Shown here: in pieces, positions 1 through 13,200 of the stretch
Layout of the letters: every line of letters starts with the position of its first letter
How positions within the stretch are numbered: the stretch's first letter is position 1
Assembly (NCBI GenBank): GCA_910591455.2
Contig: OU342819.1
Location: forward strand, 11,155,906-11,219,905
DNA: 64,000 nt
From: Pholis gunnellus
Taxonomy: Eukaryota; Chordata; Actinopteri; Perciformes; Pholidae
Direction of reading: 5' to 3'
Notes under the pieces: model-generated
Seen by the model: only the letters and a program-made list of their open reading frames with translations
Databases searched by the model: none
What the model was told of the DNA's origin: nothing
Position numbers and translations under genes: made by a program

Positions 1-3000
1 ATGACCTCACAGCTTTGTGTGCGATGATGAAATGTATAAGGTCTGGATTTAATGTTGTATTTTTTTTTCTCTTGAGTTGTGGATTGCAAAGTCCTCTCTG
101 TAGTTTATTGAACTGTTTCTCAGGGACCGCATTCCTTCTAGATATACTTCATTGCAACAACCTTGTTTTAGGCGAGTGATGTAACTTGCATGTAACCTTA
201 GTAAAGGCGTGTATCGCAAGTCAGCGGGGCGATAAAATCTCCTTTCTTTGAGCTTGGCTGAAAGATGGTACGAGTGAGAGGGAGAACAGCGGAGAAAGAA
301 AGAGATATTTTTGCAAACATTGAGGATCACGTAATCACGGACGATGCAAACGGGTGATGTAAGTGTGAAGACATCCTTGTGAGTGGCAGGTGGTTGTCCA
401 GGGTTCTTCCTCATTTCTAGGACCGGTCTGCGAATCAGAGGGCTGGATTGTAAAGAGATTAAAGAAGTTACAAGAATAATTCAACTTTTGCTTTGCTATT
501 TCAACTTTGAGAGCTTGTTCAGAGAGATGTGAGGGTGGTTAGTGTGTTTCATTCTCAAATTATAATTAAGATTACAGTAACGCTTAAAAAAAGTAGTTAC
601 CAACCATGCGGCTGAGGGATCGCGAGATGATTAATAAAATAAAAAACACCTATTTCAGTTCCAACATTTTGTTTTATTTTTTGTGACTTTTCTCAAATCT
701 TTGATTTTTTTTTTCTCCTGAATTACAGATAACTTTTACCTCAGTCGTCTATAAGCTGTTAAACTGAAACAATCTGAGAAAGAAACGTCATTCTTCGATT
801 GAACCGCTCACAGCTCAAAGACATCCGTGACAATGCAAGTAGGCAACAGGGGTTCACACCAAAAGATGTCTTACTACACCGCATTGTAGCGGCACTTCTG
901 CCATCAGTGTAATTCCGACATAATGTAGACAAAGCAAATACAACCTCATCCCTCCTGGGAGCTCATAATTCAGTCAGATATCAGTGTAATTACCTCGGAC
1001 ACATACAAGATGATAGCTGGGTAACAATATACCAAATACATTTAATGAGGCATCACTAAAGCCTTGATATTCTCATGGGCTCGAGTCTCATTCAGGCCAC
1101 CCATGCTGCAAATATTTGCGCTAAGAGCTCTTTTATGATTCTCTAGATAAAACCACGCAGCAAGTGGCTGTTGTGGGACATTAATCACTGTCACCCATAA
1201 GCATGATCATCAATAGGTTTGGCACCTCTGCCTTCAGAGAGTGCACGAGTGAATCAACACACATTTGAGAGGGCTCTTCTGTTCTTTTATAGCTAATTGC
1301 TGCCTCTTCCACAACCGTCCTCATCCTCTTCAATCCATTAATTCCTGGACAACAGCACTTCTGAGAAGTCGTAAAGTGAGTTAGGCAAAGTCAAAGCACT
1401 CATCGCCCCTTTCCATTAATGCTCAGCACATCAATACCTGTCCAGTCTTGGGATACCATCCATCGGCCGGCCACAGATCTGCTGCTTCGCCCTGCAATAT
1501 GCAACTGGCTAATAAATGAACAATAGATGTGCATTAAGTTCAGCCATTAACTTTTAACAGATGTATTAGGCTGAAGGAGACTTTGTTTTCAAGGTTGTTT
1601 AAGGTTGCGTGTTCAGGTGGTGCTTTTTAAATTTAATTATGTATGAGTTAGCGAGCACTTGCAATTGTTCAGCCTTGCTCTATTGCTGTAATAAAACGAG
1701 AGCTTGTCTGACGGTTGTCTGCGCAGGTATTTTGTATTCTAAAGTATACATGCCATGTTTGCTCATGAAAATGAACGGCGCACAGTTGTGTGGGGTGAGC
1801 TGTTTTCAATAACATGCCTCGGCTGTAAGATTTATTTTTATTTTTCCCAGAGACTGGGTAAATTACCTTGTGGAGGGAGTATTGCTATTGATTCAAGTAG
1901 CATAGTAAGTGCAGAGTGAATGGTTGGGTGCAGCCCTTGTTGGTTAGTATGAAGACATTGATTTTGCTCTGCTCGTATGCTTTGCAGTGCTCTCAATCAA
2001 ATCAGAAACAGAGAAGACGCTGTTTGTAAATGACGTGTGTGTAAGTGTAAGTGTGTGTGCATGTGTGCGTGTGTGTGTTGGGGGGCAGGTGGACTGTATG
2101 CATGTGAGAGAGAGAGAGAGACCGTTATGGCCTGGATGCATGCATGCGTTTGCTGTGTACACGAATTTCACACTAATTCATTCTGCATCTTTCATCTTCT
2201 TCCCTGAGGGACTGCAGAGTTTCAAATGCGTTCACGGTTTATGTTTCTCTCATCTCCTGCCATCCAATCAAAACGCTGACCGAGGTGCTAATCCCCAATT
2301 ACAAACCTGTAACTAAACTCATCTTTTCATACTGCCGGAGGCCCGCAGGGCCATGCAGGAGTTCAGGTGGATCTGGAGTCCAGACTGTTGTGCATTTTAC
2401 ATTGTGCCTCCTGTTGAAGTTTTTACTGTGAACACATTTTTAATGTTAAGAAAAGTGCTTTTCTGTTCCTTCTATATGAGTATATTACCCCAAAAATAAT
2501 AATGCTCCAGTCCTCTCTTAAAAGACCCCACATTAATGTAAGTTAACCAAAAGATTTATATGGTGTGCTTTGCACTGGAGGTCAAGCTGCTTTCAAATTC
2601 CATTGTGACGATATCAGTCATTTACATTATCCATCCCCCTATCTACTCACAAAGATTACGGTTATTATAAGATGATGGACCCTAATTGGACGTCCCACTA
2701 TCTAACAATAGATCAATGCGAACTTGGCCAGAAAATTACCACACAATTAGAAAAGCCAATACACCGAACTATGGAAAGCATGAGCTCAAAGATTCAGTGT
2801 AGCAGGATAAGCACAACCATGTGTGATATGGTAACTTCTTTCTTTTTCACGTGGGCTCATTATACATCTTAGGTCTTTGTGTTTGACTGGAAAATGATGA
2901 ATTACCTTGGGTCCTGTCACCCGGCCGTCTTTTTTTAAAGACCTTGTATTTTCATAGATCATATTTTAGGCAGGCATACAGGATATGATAGCTGGCAGCC

Positions 3001-3148
3001 AAAGGTAAGACTATATGTTTCCACTAGCTACACTACTATATCCTGAGTTTATAAAATAAATAGTCAGGTCCAGACTTTTTTACTTTGGTGAAATTAGAGA
3101 AGTAAACCTTTTTTCAGTCTGGCCAGGTCGGTAGAATGGAGAGACGGG

Positions 3149-3197
<49 letters not shown>

Positions 3198-6100
3198 TGA
3201 GAGACAGTTAGCAGAACTGCAGCGCAGTGACTAGACAGTTAAAGGTTTGTCTTCACATTGACTCTTTGTTCACCTCCAGTCCTCTTATTCTCTGCTTTCC
3301 TAATCAGTCAGCTTTTTTCCACTAATCTCTACTCTGCTTCTATTCATGCTGCTCTCTGCAATGCGTCCTATGTTAGCTGCATTTTAATCAAATCCTCCTT
3401 TATTCAAGGTTCAATTTATTGCCATTGTACAACACAGGCTGGTAGGTAGTCCCATTATGCTTCATAAGTACGTTTTTTGTTTTACTTGCTCTACCGCACT
3501 GCATTGAGAAGCAGAGCAAAAACCAGTTTTATAGTCTGAGTCAATGATGAATGTTTGCAGTATAATTAAATAACGTTTTGAGTCAACATTTTAAAATGTG
3601 TAAGATTCAGCCCAAACTGAAATCTATCCCAGTAAGTAACACTAAAAGGTTTTAGGATTGATGTCTGTTATGCTCTGGTTTTCAGTCTGCACCTAAAAGT
3701 CTCTGTGTGCTGGGAAAAATCCAACCTTCCCAGTGACTTTATCAGTTGTCCCCTAGGACAGCATGGAGTGTGCATGGTTACTGAGGGACAGTCATCTGGG
3801 GTTATAGGTATAGATGTGTGACCTGTCTGGGGATGTGAGGACGCTTTACTCTTCCTCTCCTGTCTGCTGACAGTGGTCTGACTGCATGGGTTGAGATCAG
3901 TTTGCCTTGAGGATCTTTGGAAGCTTAGAGAACGTTTAAAAACAAGAAATAATCTTGATAACAGCATTTTTCTGGCATAAAAGCCAGTGTACCAGCTAGG
4001 CGTCAGTCAGTAAGTTAGTTCAAATAATTTCAGTGCGACTGGAAATGACGAGCAGCATAACCTTTGGGAGCTAGCGTGGATTCAAGGCTCTTGCTTGATT
4101 GTCACATGTCACTGGTCATAAAGCTTTCACTACATATTTATAAGTTGTATATCATTGTGATTGTTTCATTCATTTACATCACTTCCCCTCTACTTATTTG
4201 AATTGGAGCCATGGAGCACTCTCTATTTACAATTTCAGTGACGTCTCCATCTCTCACTTGCCTGCCTGCCAAAGCTGAGCTAGCGTGACTAAAATACTTA
4301 GTCACTGTGCACCTCGGCAGCAGTGAGCCACAGTGTAACTGAGGCTTGGCACGAGCTAACAGGCTTTGGCTATCCTGTCTCTCTCACATCAGTATTTCTC
4401 TTTCATTTCACCTAAACTTAACACTGTGGCTCCAAACAGTCGGTGCAGAGGAACACTAACATTTATATGGTCTGTACTGTTTTAACACATAAACACTGAG
4501 GGGAAAATATGCAAAGTTACATGTAAGATATAAGATTAACCTCCTGACCCCTAGCCCCATTCCTCGGAAAAAAACCTCCTAAAAATACAAACCCAAAATG
4601 AATTAGAAATAGCTCCCCCACCATCGGGCTTATATGCATGTATCTGGTCTCCTTTGAAAGGTAGGAAGCTAAGAAATATGAATCCATTATAAAAAAAAAC
4701 TGAACTACATTTCCATTCCAAAGAAAATGGAGAAGCAATGAAGGAAAATTATAAGATTTTTTACCTTGCCTAGTATAAAATCTTAATTTCAGATCCAAGA
4801 GACAATGATGCAACTGAATGTCTTCTCCCCTTTGATTTCATTTGCAACTGATGAAACTACACTTAATATACCCAGGGGGCCTCAGTGTTCTGGCCATATC
4901 TACGGTTTACCTGCTTACTTACTTTACCGTGAGTTTTACTTCAAAAGACGATGCGATGTTACCAATATAGCATAAATATCCCCAAAACATTGAAATAGTT
5001 ATAAACACTATTAATATGATCAATATTCATATGACAGTAGAGCTCCATGCTATACAGGCAGTTAAATGGAGAATGAAAACGCCCACAGTGCTTTACGAAG
5101 AATCTATATATTCCTATGGATGAGACGAGGACAATGGTGTATAGTTTGTTTGTGTGTGTTGCCATCTGTATCGAGTACTAAGGGGCCAGCGATCGTCTAA
5201 AAGCGAAAATATTGTTTCAGTTTCAGCCAACATGGCGCCTGAATCCAATCGGTGTGGCTTTCTGGTGGATTATAATTGCAGCAGACAAATCAATCAATAA
5301 AATCTGCTGTTTTGGACAAAACTAGCATAGTCCTTAGGTCAAATACTTTGACTAGAACATAGATTTAAGCGCTGTGCGTTTTTTCGGGGGCATTAGAAAG
5401 CTCGGAATTTCTAGTTTCCAACGATACGAAGCACGATATTGTAGACTAGAGTGAGTGACGAGAAAATGATCCGGTATCTTTTGATAACAACCTGTTCTTA
5501 TATTTACAAAGTTTATATCTGTACAACATTTGGACAACGTACATTGAGTATAACATTAATATTTTCTATGAATAGACAATCCTGAAATAGCTATATTTCT
5601 CAACTTCATGGGTTGCACTCGGTACCGTGGGCGCTCATCCTCAGGGGTTTCAAGTAATAGTCGGCATATTTATCATGCAAAAACACACTCTAGGGTCTGG
5701 AGACAACTGTGTGACAGGGACCACCCTGTTTCCTGAACATGCACCCTTACCACCCTGATTACAGACTGTGTGTCTGCCTTTACCGTGCCTGTGTGTGTGT
5801 GTGTGTCTTTGAGTCAAAGCACATGCATCCACTTCATGATTACAGCTCTATATTCCCAATGTCACAGATAGTACTTTTGTTTCTTTTGCTGCCCCTCCCT
5901 TCCCTCAACCCTCCCTCTCTCTTCTCTTCTCTCCCTCCACCCTCCTCCCTCTCTCTCATTTTACAATCTCACCTTCACAATGTGCCTCAGAGACAGTTGA
6001 TGACAGTCTGTTGACTCTGTGTTAATGCTATTGCTGAGGGAAGGTGTGTAGTTTATCCTGCACAATATGGGCTAAGCCCTCACAGCTACAGTGCAAGACA

Positions 6101-6762
6101 TTGATAATCTCTTGCTGTCACTCTCATACATTAGACATGGTCAGTTATCTGCTGAGCACAAAGCAACATGTATTAGGTGAAAATAGGCATGTCATCAAAG
6201 ACAATGTTTTGTTTTTGAATAGAGTTTTCACAGAAGATCAAATGTAAAAAAACAAGTGAAGAACCGTTAGTTTGTGTTGTGTATTTGTAATCTTAAATGA
6301 GTTCATTGTTCCAGTCCTGAACAGATGTGAATATAGTATCCAGAGGTGCAAGCTTTAGGGCTGTGTGTGTGTGTCTGTGTGTGTGTGTGTAATGAGCACT
6401 GCAGTCGTTAGCAGCGGAGGAAGGTACTGTGTCACCGTTCTGTACAGCGGGCATGCAGGACGGCACAGATGGTGGTGGAATGAGACCCGTACCCGCGGCA
6501 GATTTACGCTCCTCTCTCGGTTGTCTGTCTGTGAGTCTCTCCTTCCTCACCCCTATCATTCCTCATCTGACAGTCTGAGCATCTGCAACATGTCAACGTG
6601 GCCAGACATATGATGTGGTGAGCCATCTAATACCAGAACTAGTCTTGTCTGGCCCACCTCGCAGGCCCTTTCTTACCAAATATCATTTATTTTCTGTGTC
6701 AAGCCATCAGGCATGTTATTTTTAAGTATGTCATGACAAGCTTTCCCTTTGTCCTCCCTCAG
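1..6762 (+). other. Upstream intron or 5' region of runx1t1
   Basis: No coding exon could be supported. Open frames here are short and dominated by microsatellites: (TG)n near 2038-2078, (GT)n/(GA)n at 3151-3197, TG-rich near 5790-5807 and 6361-6390. The first runx1t1 exon(s), encoding the MISVK- or MPD-type N-termini of known isoforms, were looked for and not found; they probably lie before position 1. Confidence 0.6.
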
Positions 6763-6900
6763 ATCGCACTGGGAAGCGCTCCACCATGCCCGACTCACCT
6801 GCGGACGTCAAGACACAGTCCCGGTTGACCCCCCCTACCATGCCTCCCCCACCCAGCACGCAAGGAGCACCCCGTAACAGCTCCTACACCCCCACCACAT
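6763..6900 (+). CDS. runx1t1: runx1t1 exon: N-terminal Pro-rich segment
   Basis: Acceptor AG at 6761-6762 after a pyrimidine tract and donor gtgagt at 6901. It reads DRTGKRSTMPDSPADVKTQS and onward through a PPTMPPPP stretch, matching the human DRTEKHSTMPDSPVDVK region. It enters with two bases of a codon and leaves with one, so an upstream exon must supply the first base. Confidence 0.93.
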
Positions 6901-8262
6901 GTGAGTAAAGCCAGCTTGTTGTGGGTTAAGGGGTCACGGTGTAGCAACAGAGGTGTCTACCGTCTATGACAGAGGTCATCTATTGCAATTGGCTCTTCAA
7001 TGGTCGAAAACCAGTTATGTTGTTACATATTTAACATTTTAACCTTTTTTTCAATGTACCGTATCAGTGCTGATACTGACTTTATTAACTGATCCTAATT
7101 AAATACAGTTTCTTTGTAAATGTCATCATGAAGTTAATTTGGTCCAGTATCAGTTACATTGTACTCACAGCAGACTGCAGACTTTACCTCATGTTGGAAG
7201 TTCCATGCAGTGTGGTATCCATGTTTTAATTTTGGAAAAGAGAGCACTATGATAGTATTAGATCAATACTTGGCATCAGCAAATACACTGAGTTGTGGTA
7301 TAGTGGCATCGGTATTGGCAGAGTTGGAAGAGTTGGGTTAGTGCATCCCTACATAATACATTGGTGGTTGTAGTGATGCTGAACCTGAATATATTCCAGA
7401 CTGATGGCTGTACATCAGAGGCATAAGTATAATTCCACCTTAAAGGTGTACAGCGTGTAGCATTTCGGGGTATATTTGAGCAGAAATGGAATATGATATT
7501 CACAACGTATTAGTGTATAATCACCTGAAACTAAGAATTGTTGTGTTTTCTTAGTAGCCCAAAACGGACAAACCAATCGCTGGCTCTAGCGAGAGCCTTA
7601 CACATTTTCACGTTACCTAAAGCTGCCGTATTACTCCGACACGCTTGTGAAACTGCGTTAACTTGAACTACAGAGTGCAAAACTATAGTACTGCCAGGTG
7701 TACTGCATGTACATGGTTTTGCACTCTGCGGCTCAAGTTACTGCAGTCTTGCAGATGCTAGATGCCGCCAAATCCTTCACACTGTACCTTTAAGTCACCC
7801 ATGGAGAATATACACGGCAACACTTTGAAACAGAGCAGACATGCATGCGCTCATACATGGAAAAACAGTCGCAATATGCATGGCTAAAACCCCCCAAATC
7901 CAAAACTTTAAAAGCCATCAGCATCGTAAGACCTCCCAAATTGCACTCATTCCAAACAACTCCCCTAACAAGTTCATTAACACCCAAGCTTACGAAACCC
8001 TTGGAGCTTTGCCACGGCGTTCACATAGCCTGTGACGAGCAAATTACACCCTAGTATTTACTTAGAAGTACACACTTAACCACTTGCATGAAGAGCACTA
8101 GAATCAAAGAATCAAAGGCCTTGCAGTTCAAAATGCTCAGAGTGCTCAAGTCGGCGTTAGTAGCGCTGGTTCTCTGCTCCAGAGGCATTATGTTGTTCTC
8201 TTTCAATCACTTATCCTCCCTTTCTTTATCTTTAGCATTTACTTTCTCCCTCTCTCTTTCTA

Positions 8263-8324
<62 letters not shown>

Positions 8325-10227
8325 GCATACGCTCTCACTCCGCAATTAACATCGGGGCTTCCGTGCAATGAGGGAGGAAAGGCCCAGCTCTCTCATTACG
8401 CATGCCGAAGGTTTTAACAAAGCAGTATGCTTTGATTTCCACCCGACGTAATTGTTACCAGATGCAGTTTGAGTATCTCGTCTCTCCTCTCTTTACAGTG
8501 GCGGCTTTGGACGGCAGCCAGAGGGGGAGTGAGTGGATTGCTAGTCAAAACCTAATCTCATTAGTGAGAAAGCTTTATGCCGCCTTGTATCTCTTTGTAC
8601 ACCAACTCCCCCAACACATGCGCACACACAAACACACGCTGCTCCCATGCTCTGCCGCGACGGGGGGGGGGGTCACACTGTCCCTGCTTGTTTAGACTGC
8701 TGGGAGGCAGGGAAAGGGAGAAGGAGGTGCGGAGAGGCAACATGTCTCCAAATGCAGAAATATGTTTTTTTATGAGATGCCGCAAAGTATCAAACGTGCC
8801 GCGATGATTGGAAACAAATGTTGAGGATTGTGAATGTTTTGAAGGGGAATGTGAATCATTCCAAATCACTGGTTTGGTCTCAGTGAAGCTGACGTATGTT
8901 GTTTCCTTTGTTGTTGTTTGTTCAAGTTAAAGTCAGGGATTTTAGGTGATTTTTGGTGATTTGCAAATAGAAAGAGTGAATTCAGGGCTATACTTTGCCC
9001 AATATTAATGCTTCTTTTTGTCTCAAACAGTAACCAATGGCAGCAGCCACTCTCCTACGGCGCTCAACGGCGCTCCATCTCCTCCAAACGGCTACAGCAA
9101 TGGTCCTAGCTCCTCCTCCTCATCCTCGCTGGCCAACCAGCAGCTGCCGCCGGCCTGCGGCGCCCGGCAGCTCAGCAAGCTCAAGCGCTTCCTCACAACT
9201 CTACAGCAGTTTGGCAACGACATCTCACCTGAAATCGGCGAGCGGGTCCGCACATTAGTGCTCGGACTAGTGGTGAGTGGCTTCTGTGTATGAGCTTCAG
9301 TTCAAAGGGCTCATGGAGTGGAAATTGACACCGGGGCCTATAGTTCACAGGAATGAGTGAATCCATTCGGATATTTGAGAATAATTCCTCGCATTTGTTC
9401 AGCATGCCTGAAATAGCAGATGGAATGAGTTTACTGAATCAAACATTTGAAATAGTGTCAGGTTTGTTGTCTTACTTAAAATACTTTAGAAAGACTTATC
9501 ACTGATTATAAAAACCTCAGGGGTATTTCTTCAAGGTTTGCTTTTATTCTCTTATGTCAGAAACGTCACCCATCTGGTCCTTCAGGCGTAAGTATAAAAT
9601 AAACACAGAGATTTGTGAACCTCTGCCTCCAGGCTTGACACAATACCTCACGAAACAATGGCCGTATGTCGTCCTCTGAGAACAAGAATAACATCAGACC
9701 AGGAGGCTGCTTTCTTTATGTACCTGAGCCAATTTGGATTTGAATTTCCATTGTACTTATTTCAATTCAAATACAGCACACAAAAACATGGAAAACCAGA
9801 GGCAACATTAGAGTTGTTACTTAAACATCATTATCACCTATCACTAAGGTTGTGCAGGTGTGTTGCAATTAGAATTTGTCTGAATTTGCAAACATCAAAC
9901 TACATTTATCCAACAGAGACTTCATAAGACAGATGTGTTTCTCCAGCTTTAGCTGACATCATTATATGAATGTATTATGAAATACATGTGCAAATCTAAA
10001 GATTTACTGCACTTCTTTGTGATCTGAGAAGATTTGACTTAACGAGCAGGGGAATACAGAAATAGTGATTGTATGTTGTGCAGAAAGGAGGAGGCGGAGT
10101 AGATGGAGGGAAGGATTTTTTTTTTTAATTAGCCTCAGAGAGCATAGCCTCCTTTTGGCTTCACTCTGTTTATTATTCTCACCGTCTGCATATGCACATG
10201 CCTCTCCTGTGTCGTTTTAGCTCACAT

Positions 10228-10259
<32 letters not shown>

Positions 10260-13200
10260 CCTCTATATATATCTCTCTCCTTCTCTTCCCCTCTCGCTCA
10301 CTGTCTCTCTGTCCCTCCCCTTGCCTTATTGAAAAGAGTGACACCGTTAATTAGCTAGTTGTGTGCTGGGGAGAGGGGGAGAGGGAGACTCAGGAGGTTT
10401 CACTAGCTGTCAAGAACAGCCCCTACGCAATCTGGGTGAACAGATGTAAGGCTGAATGTAACAAAATCCAGGTCTGGGAAATAACACAGAGAGTGTGGGG
10501 AGGAAAAATAGTATCTGCTGCTTTTTTTAATGTTTTTTTCTTCGTCTCGCTTGATTCTTTTGCTTTTTTTCCCCCCTTTGTTTGTATTTATGCTTGTTAT
10601 GGAGCAGATACTTCTCCCATGTGCACGCTCTCCTCTTTCCCCTCTCTTTTCTCTCTGTTCTGCATCGTGGGAATAGTTCATGTTGAAAATTTCAAATAGT
10701 GTCACGGCTGTCTTGACAGTCATTAATGTGAGTTACAGGCGAGACTTTGTTTTGGTGTTGACAAACTGAAACGTATAACCCACCGGACCCCCCCCCCACT
10801 GCTCCAAACATACACTCCTCCTGGTTCCAACCACACAGAAACGACAGAAATACCCTCTCCCTCTAAATATATTTCACCCTCTCTGTCCTCATCTTCCTGC
10901 ATGGTCCATAATGTATTTTGGTCACCTTGGTCTTATCTGGTCTGTGAAAGGAGCCAGGCAGTTATTTGGTTGGCACTGATGGAGGGAGGGCACAGGAGTG
11001 GAGCATTATGGCACAAGTGTGTCAGGCTCATGTACTGTGTCGATAAGGACGAGGGTGTCATCCATGTACACGTATACCACAGAAAATATGTGTACAAAAA
11101 CATCCAAATGAATGTCTTAAGTAATGGAAACAAAAAAAAGCAATGAAGAAGGGAAAACAATCACGCCCCCTGTGAGGATACAAGGAGGCTCAACTCAAAG
11201 CTTCTTTAATCAAAGAAGTGAGATTCACAATATCCTGTTCAAAACTAAAATAACTATTTTAATGGACATATATTACGGAATGCGCTCCAAAAAATGTGCA
11301 CATCTTCCTTCATGTCACAGTTGTCTTTAGAATATTAAATTGTTCTATTCATAGTAAAACAACAAGCAGTTTAAAAATGAGGCACAATTCTTCCTCATGC
11401 AGCATATTTGTTGATGATGTGACTCCTACATGTGTATTTGTTGTGTTAATTGAAGGAGATGTGTGTCTTTGTTTCCTGTGGGTCTTTTCACTGCGGCCTA
11501 CCCATATGCTTCCTATTACAAAACCCGAAACATTCACTCCAGGCCAGGATATAGCTTAGCTTCCAATAAGTCATATTTTCACTTAATGCCTTCCACATGG
11601 ATTCATGTGTTTTCTCTCTGTTTCTCTCTCTCCTCCAGAATTCCACACTGACCATCGAAGAATTCCACTCCAAGCTCCAAGAAGCCACCAACTTCCCTCT
11701 CCGACCTTTTGTCATACCCTTTCTGAAGGTAGATATTTAAATATGCATTTACTACGGGAGGTTTGCCTGCCTCCCTGACTGATCGACCTAATCTGGAAAA
11801 CTTTTAGCCAGCCCAGATCCAGATGTGCATACTTGTGTTTCTCCCTCTCTTTATCTCTCTCTTTTCTTCATTTCTTCTTCCTCAGTTAGTACAGTCTCTC
11901 TCATTCTGTGTCTCACGTCATCTTTTTTTTCCTCGTCTGTCAATATCTTGTCCATACTGAGGCTGATCTCACTCTTTTAGGTTCACTCTGTTTGAACTCT
12001 ATCTGAACTTTGTTCAGGCTGTAATTTTCCTGTAATTTTCCTGTACAAAATTTTTTTTAAGAAACTTGCTTAACTTAACGTGTACAGAGCACAATGACTG
12101 TGCATGTGACCTGAGATCAACGTCCCCTTTCATGCCCTCCACCAATTTCTCTGAGGCTGTCTTTGTCATCGATTCCTCATCCCACTAAGCCACACTTTTA
12201 GCAAGTATTTCCCATTTCCAGCCATTAGCATGGCATATTACCAGAGAAAGGAGCCCTCTTTTAAGCATCCAGTTGTGCCTTTTTTCTTCAGCCCATTTGT
12301 CACGGGTCACCTCTTTTCAATCCCAACGGCACAGCTCTCATCTCTTTATTCCAGTCTGGGAGATGAAAATGAAGAGGGATGGTTGGATTGTCTGTTTGTA
12401 TCTACAGGTGAAATAGTGTCCATTTCTGTACACTTGGGCTGTTTGTGTCAGATAGGTCCATATTGTAAGTGTTGTAAGACTGGTGGTGTCGGCGGTATGA
12501 TTTGTTTTGGTAGTCAAAGATGAAAAATGGGTCTGGGGGTTTATATTGAGGGATGTACTGTGCAGCAGCAGTTTAGATCATGTTATGGGGTCTAGGTGAA
12601 GCCGAGATCAATATCAGTGTGCAACTGAGAGATGGAGAACAGAGACAGGCATGACATTCAACACAAAGCTCATTTGTTTCTATTACAGGCTCTGTTTTCT
12701 TTTCTCACTTTGTTTTTTCTTATTCCTTTCTCTTTCCCCCTCCATCCTATTCTGGATTCATCTGCCTACTTCTTCCTCTTTATCTATTCCCCATCCCTTA
12801 TTTATCCCACCCTCCCTCTGCTCTACCTGCTTGTGTCTGAGTGACAGGCATGAGGTAAATGTTATTTGTGAATAACAAGACAGTCCATTCATACTTTATC
12901 CTGTGTGTATGCGCGTGCATGGGTGCATTTGCAGATGTGTGCATGTGTGAGTTGACATTCACAAGCCTATATTATCCACTATGGTCCTGAGTGGATGTGG
13001 AATTGGTCCCTCTAGAATCGCTGTTACTGGCTGTTAACAACACTAACAGGGACCTGGTGTCCTCCCTGTGTCCTTTTTCACATCACTCCCTTATTGAAGT
13101 TGCGTTCATATTTTTCTGCTTTGCCTCACCTTCTCATTTGTTCTCCCTCCATATCTTTCTGTCTTTATCCCTATGCTGTTTCTGTTTACTGTTCCCCATC

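Larger units (their letters stand above)
6901..9030 (+). other. runx1t1 intron
   Basis: It contains a MITE-like element at 7440-7793 and a (TC)n tract at about 8270-8321. The remainder shows no coding potential. Confidence 0.8.
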
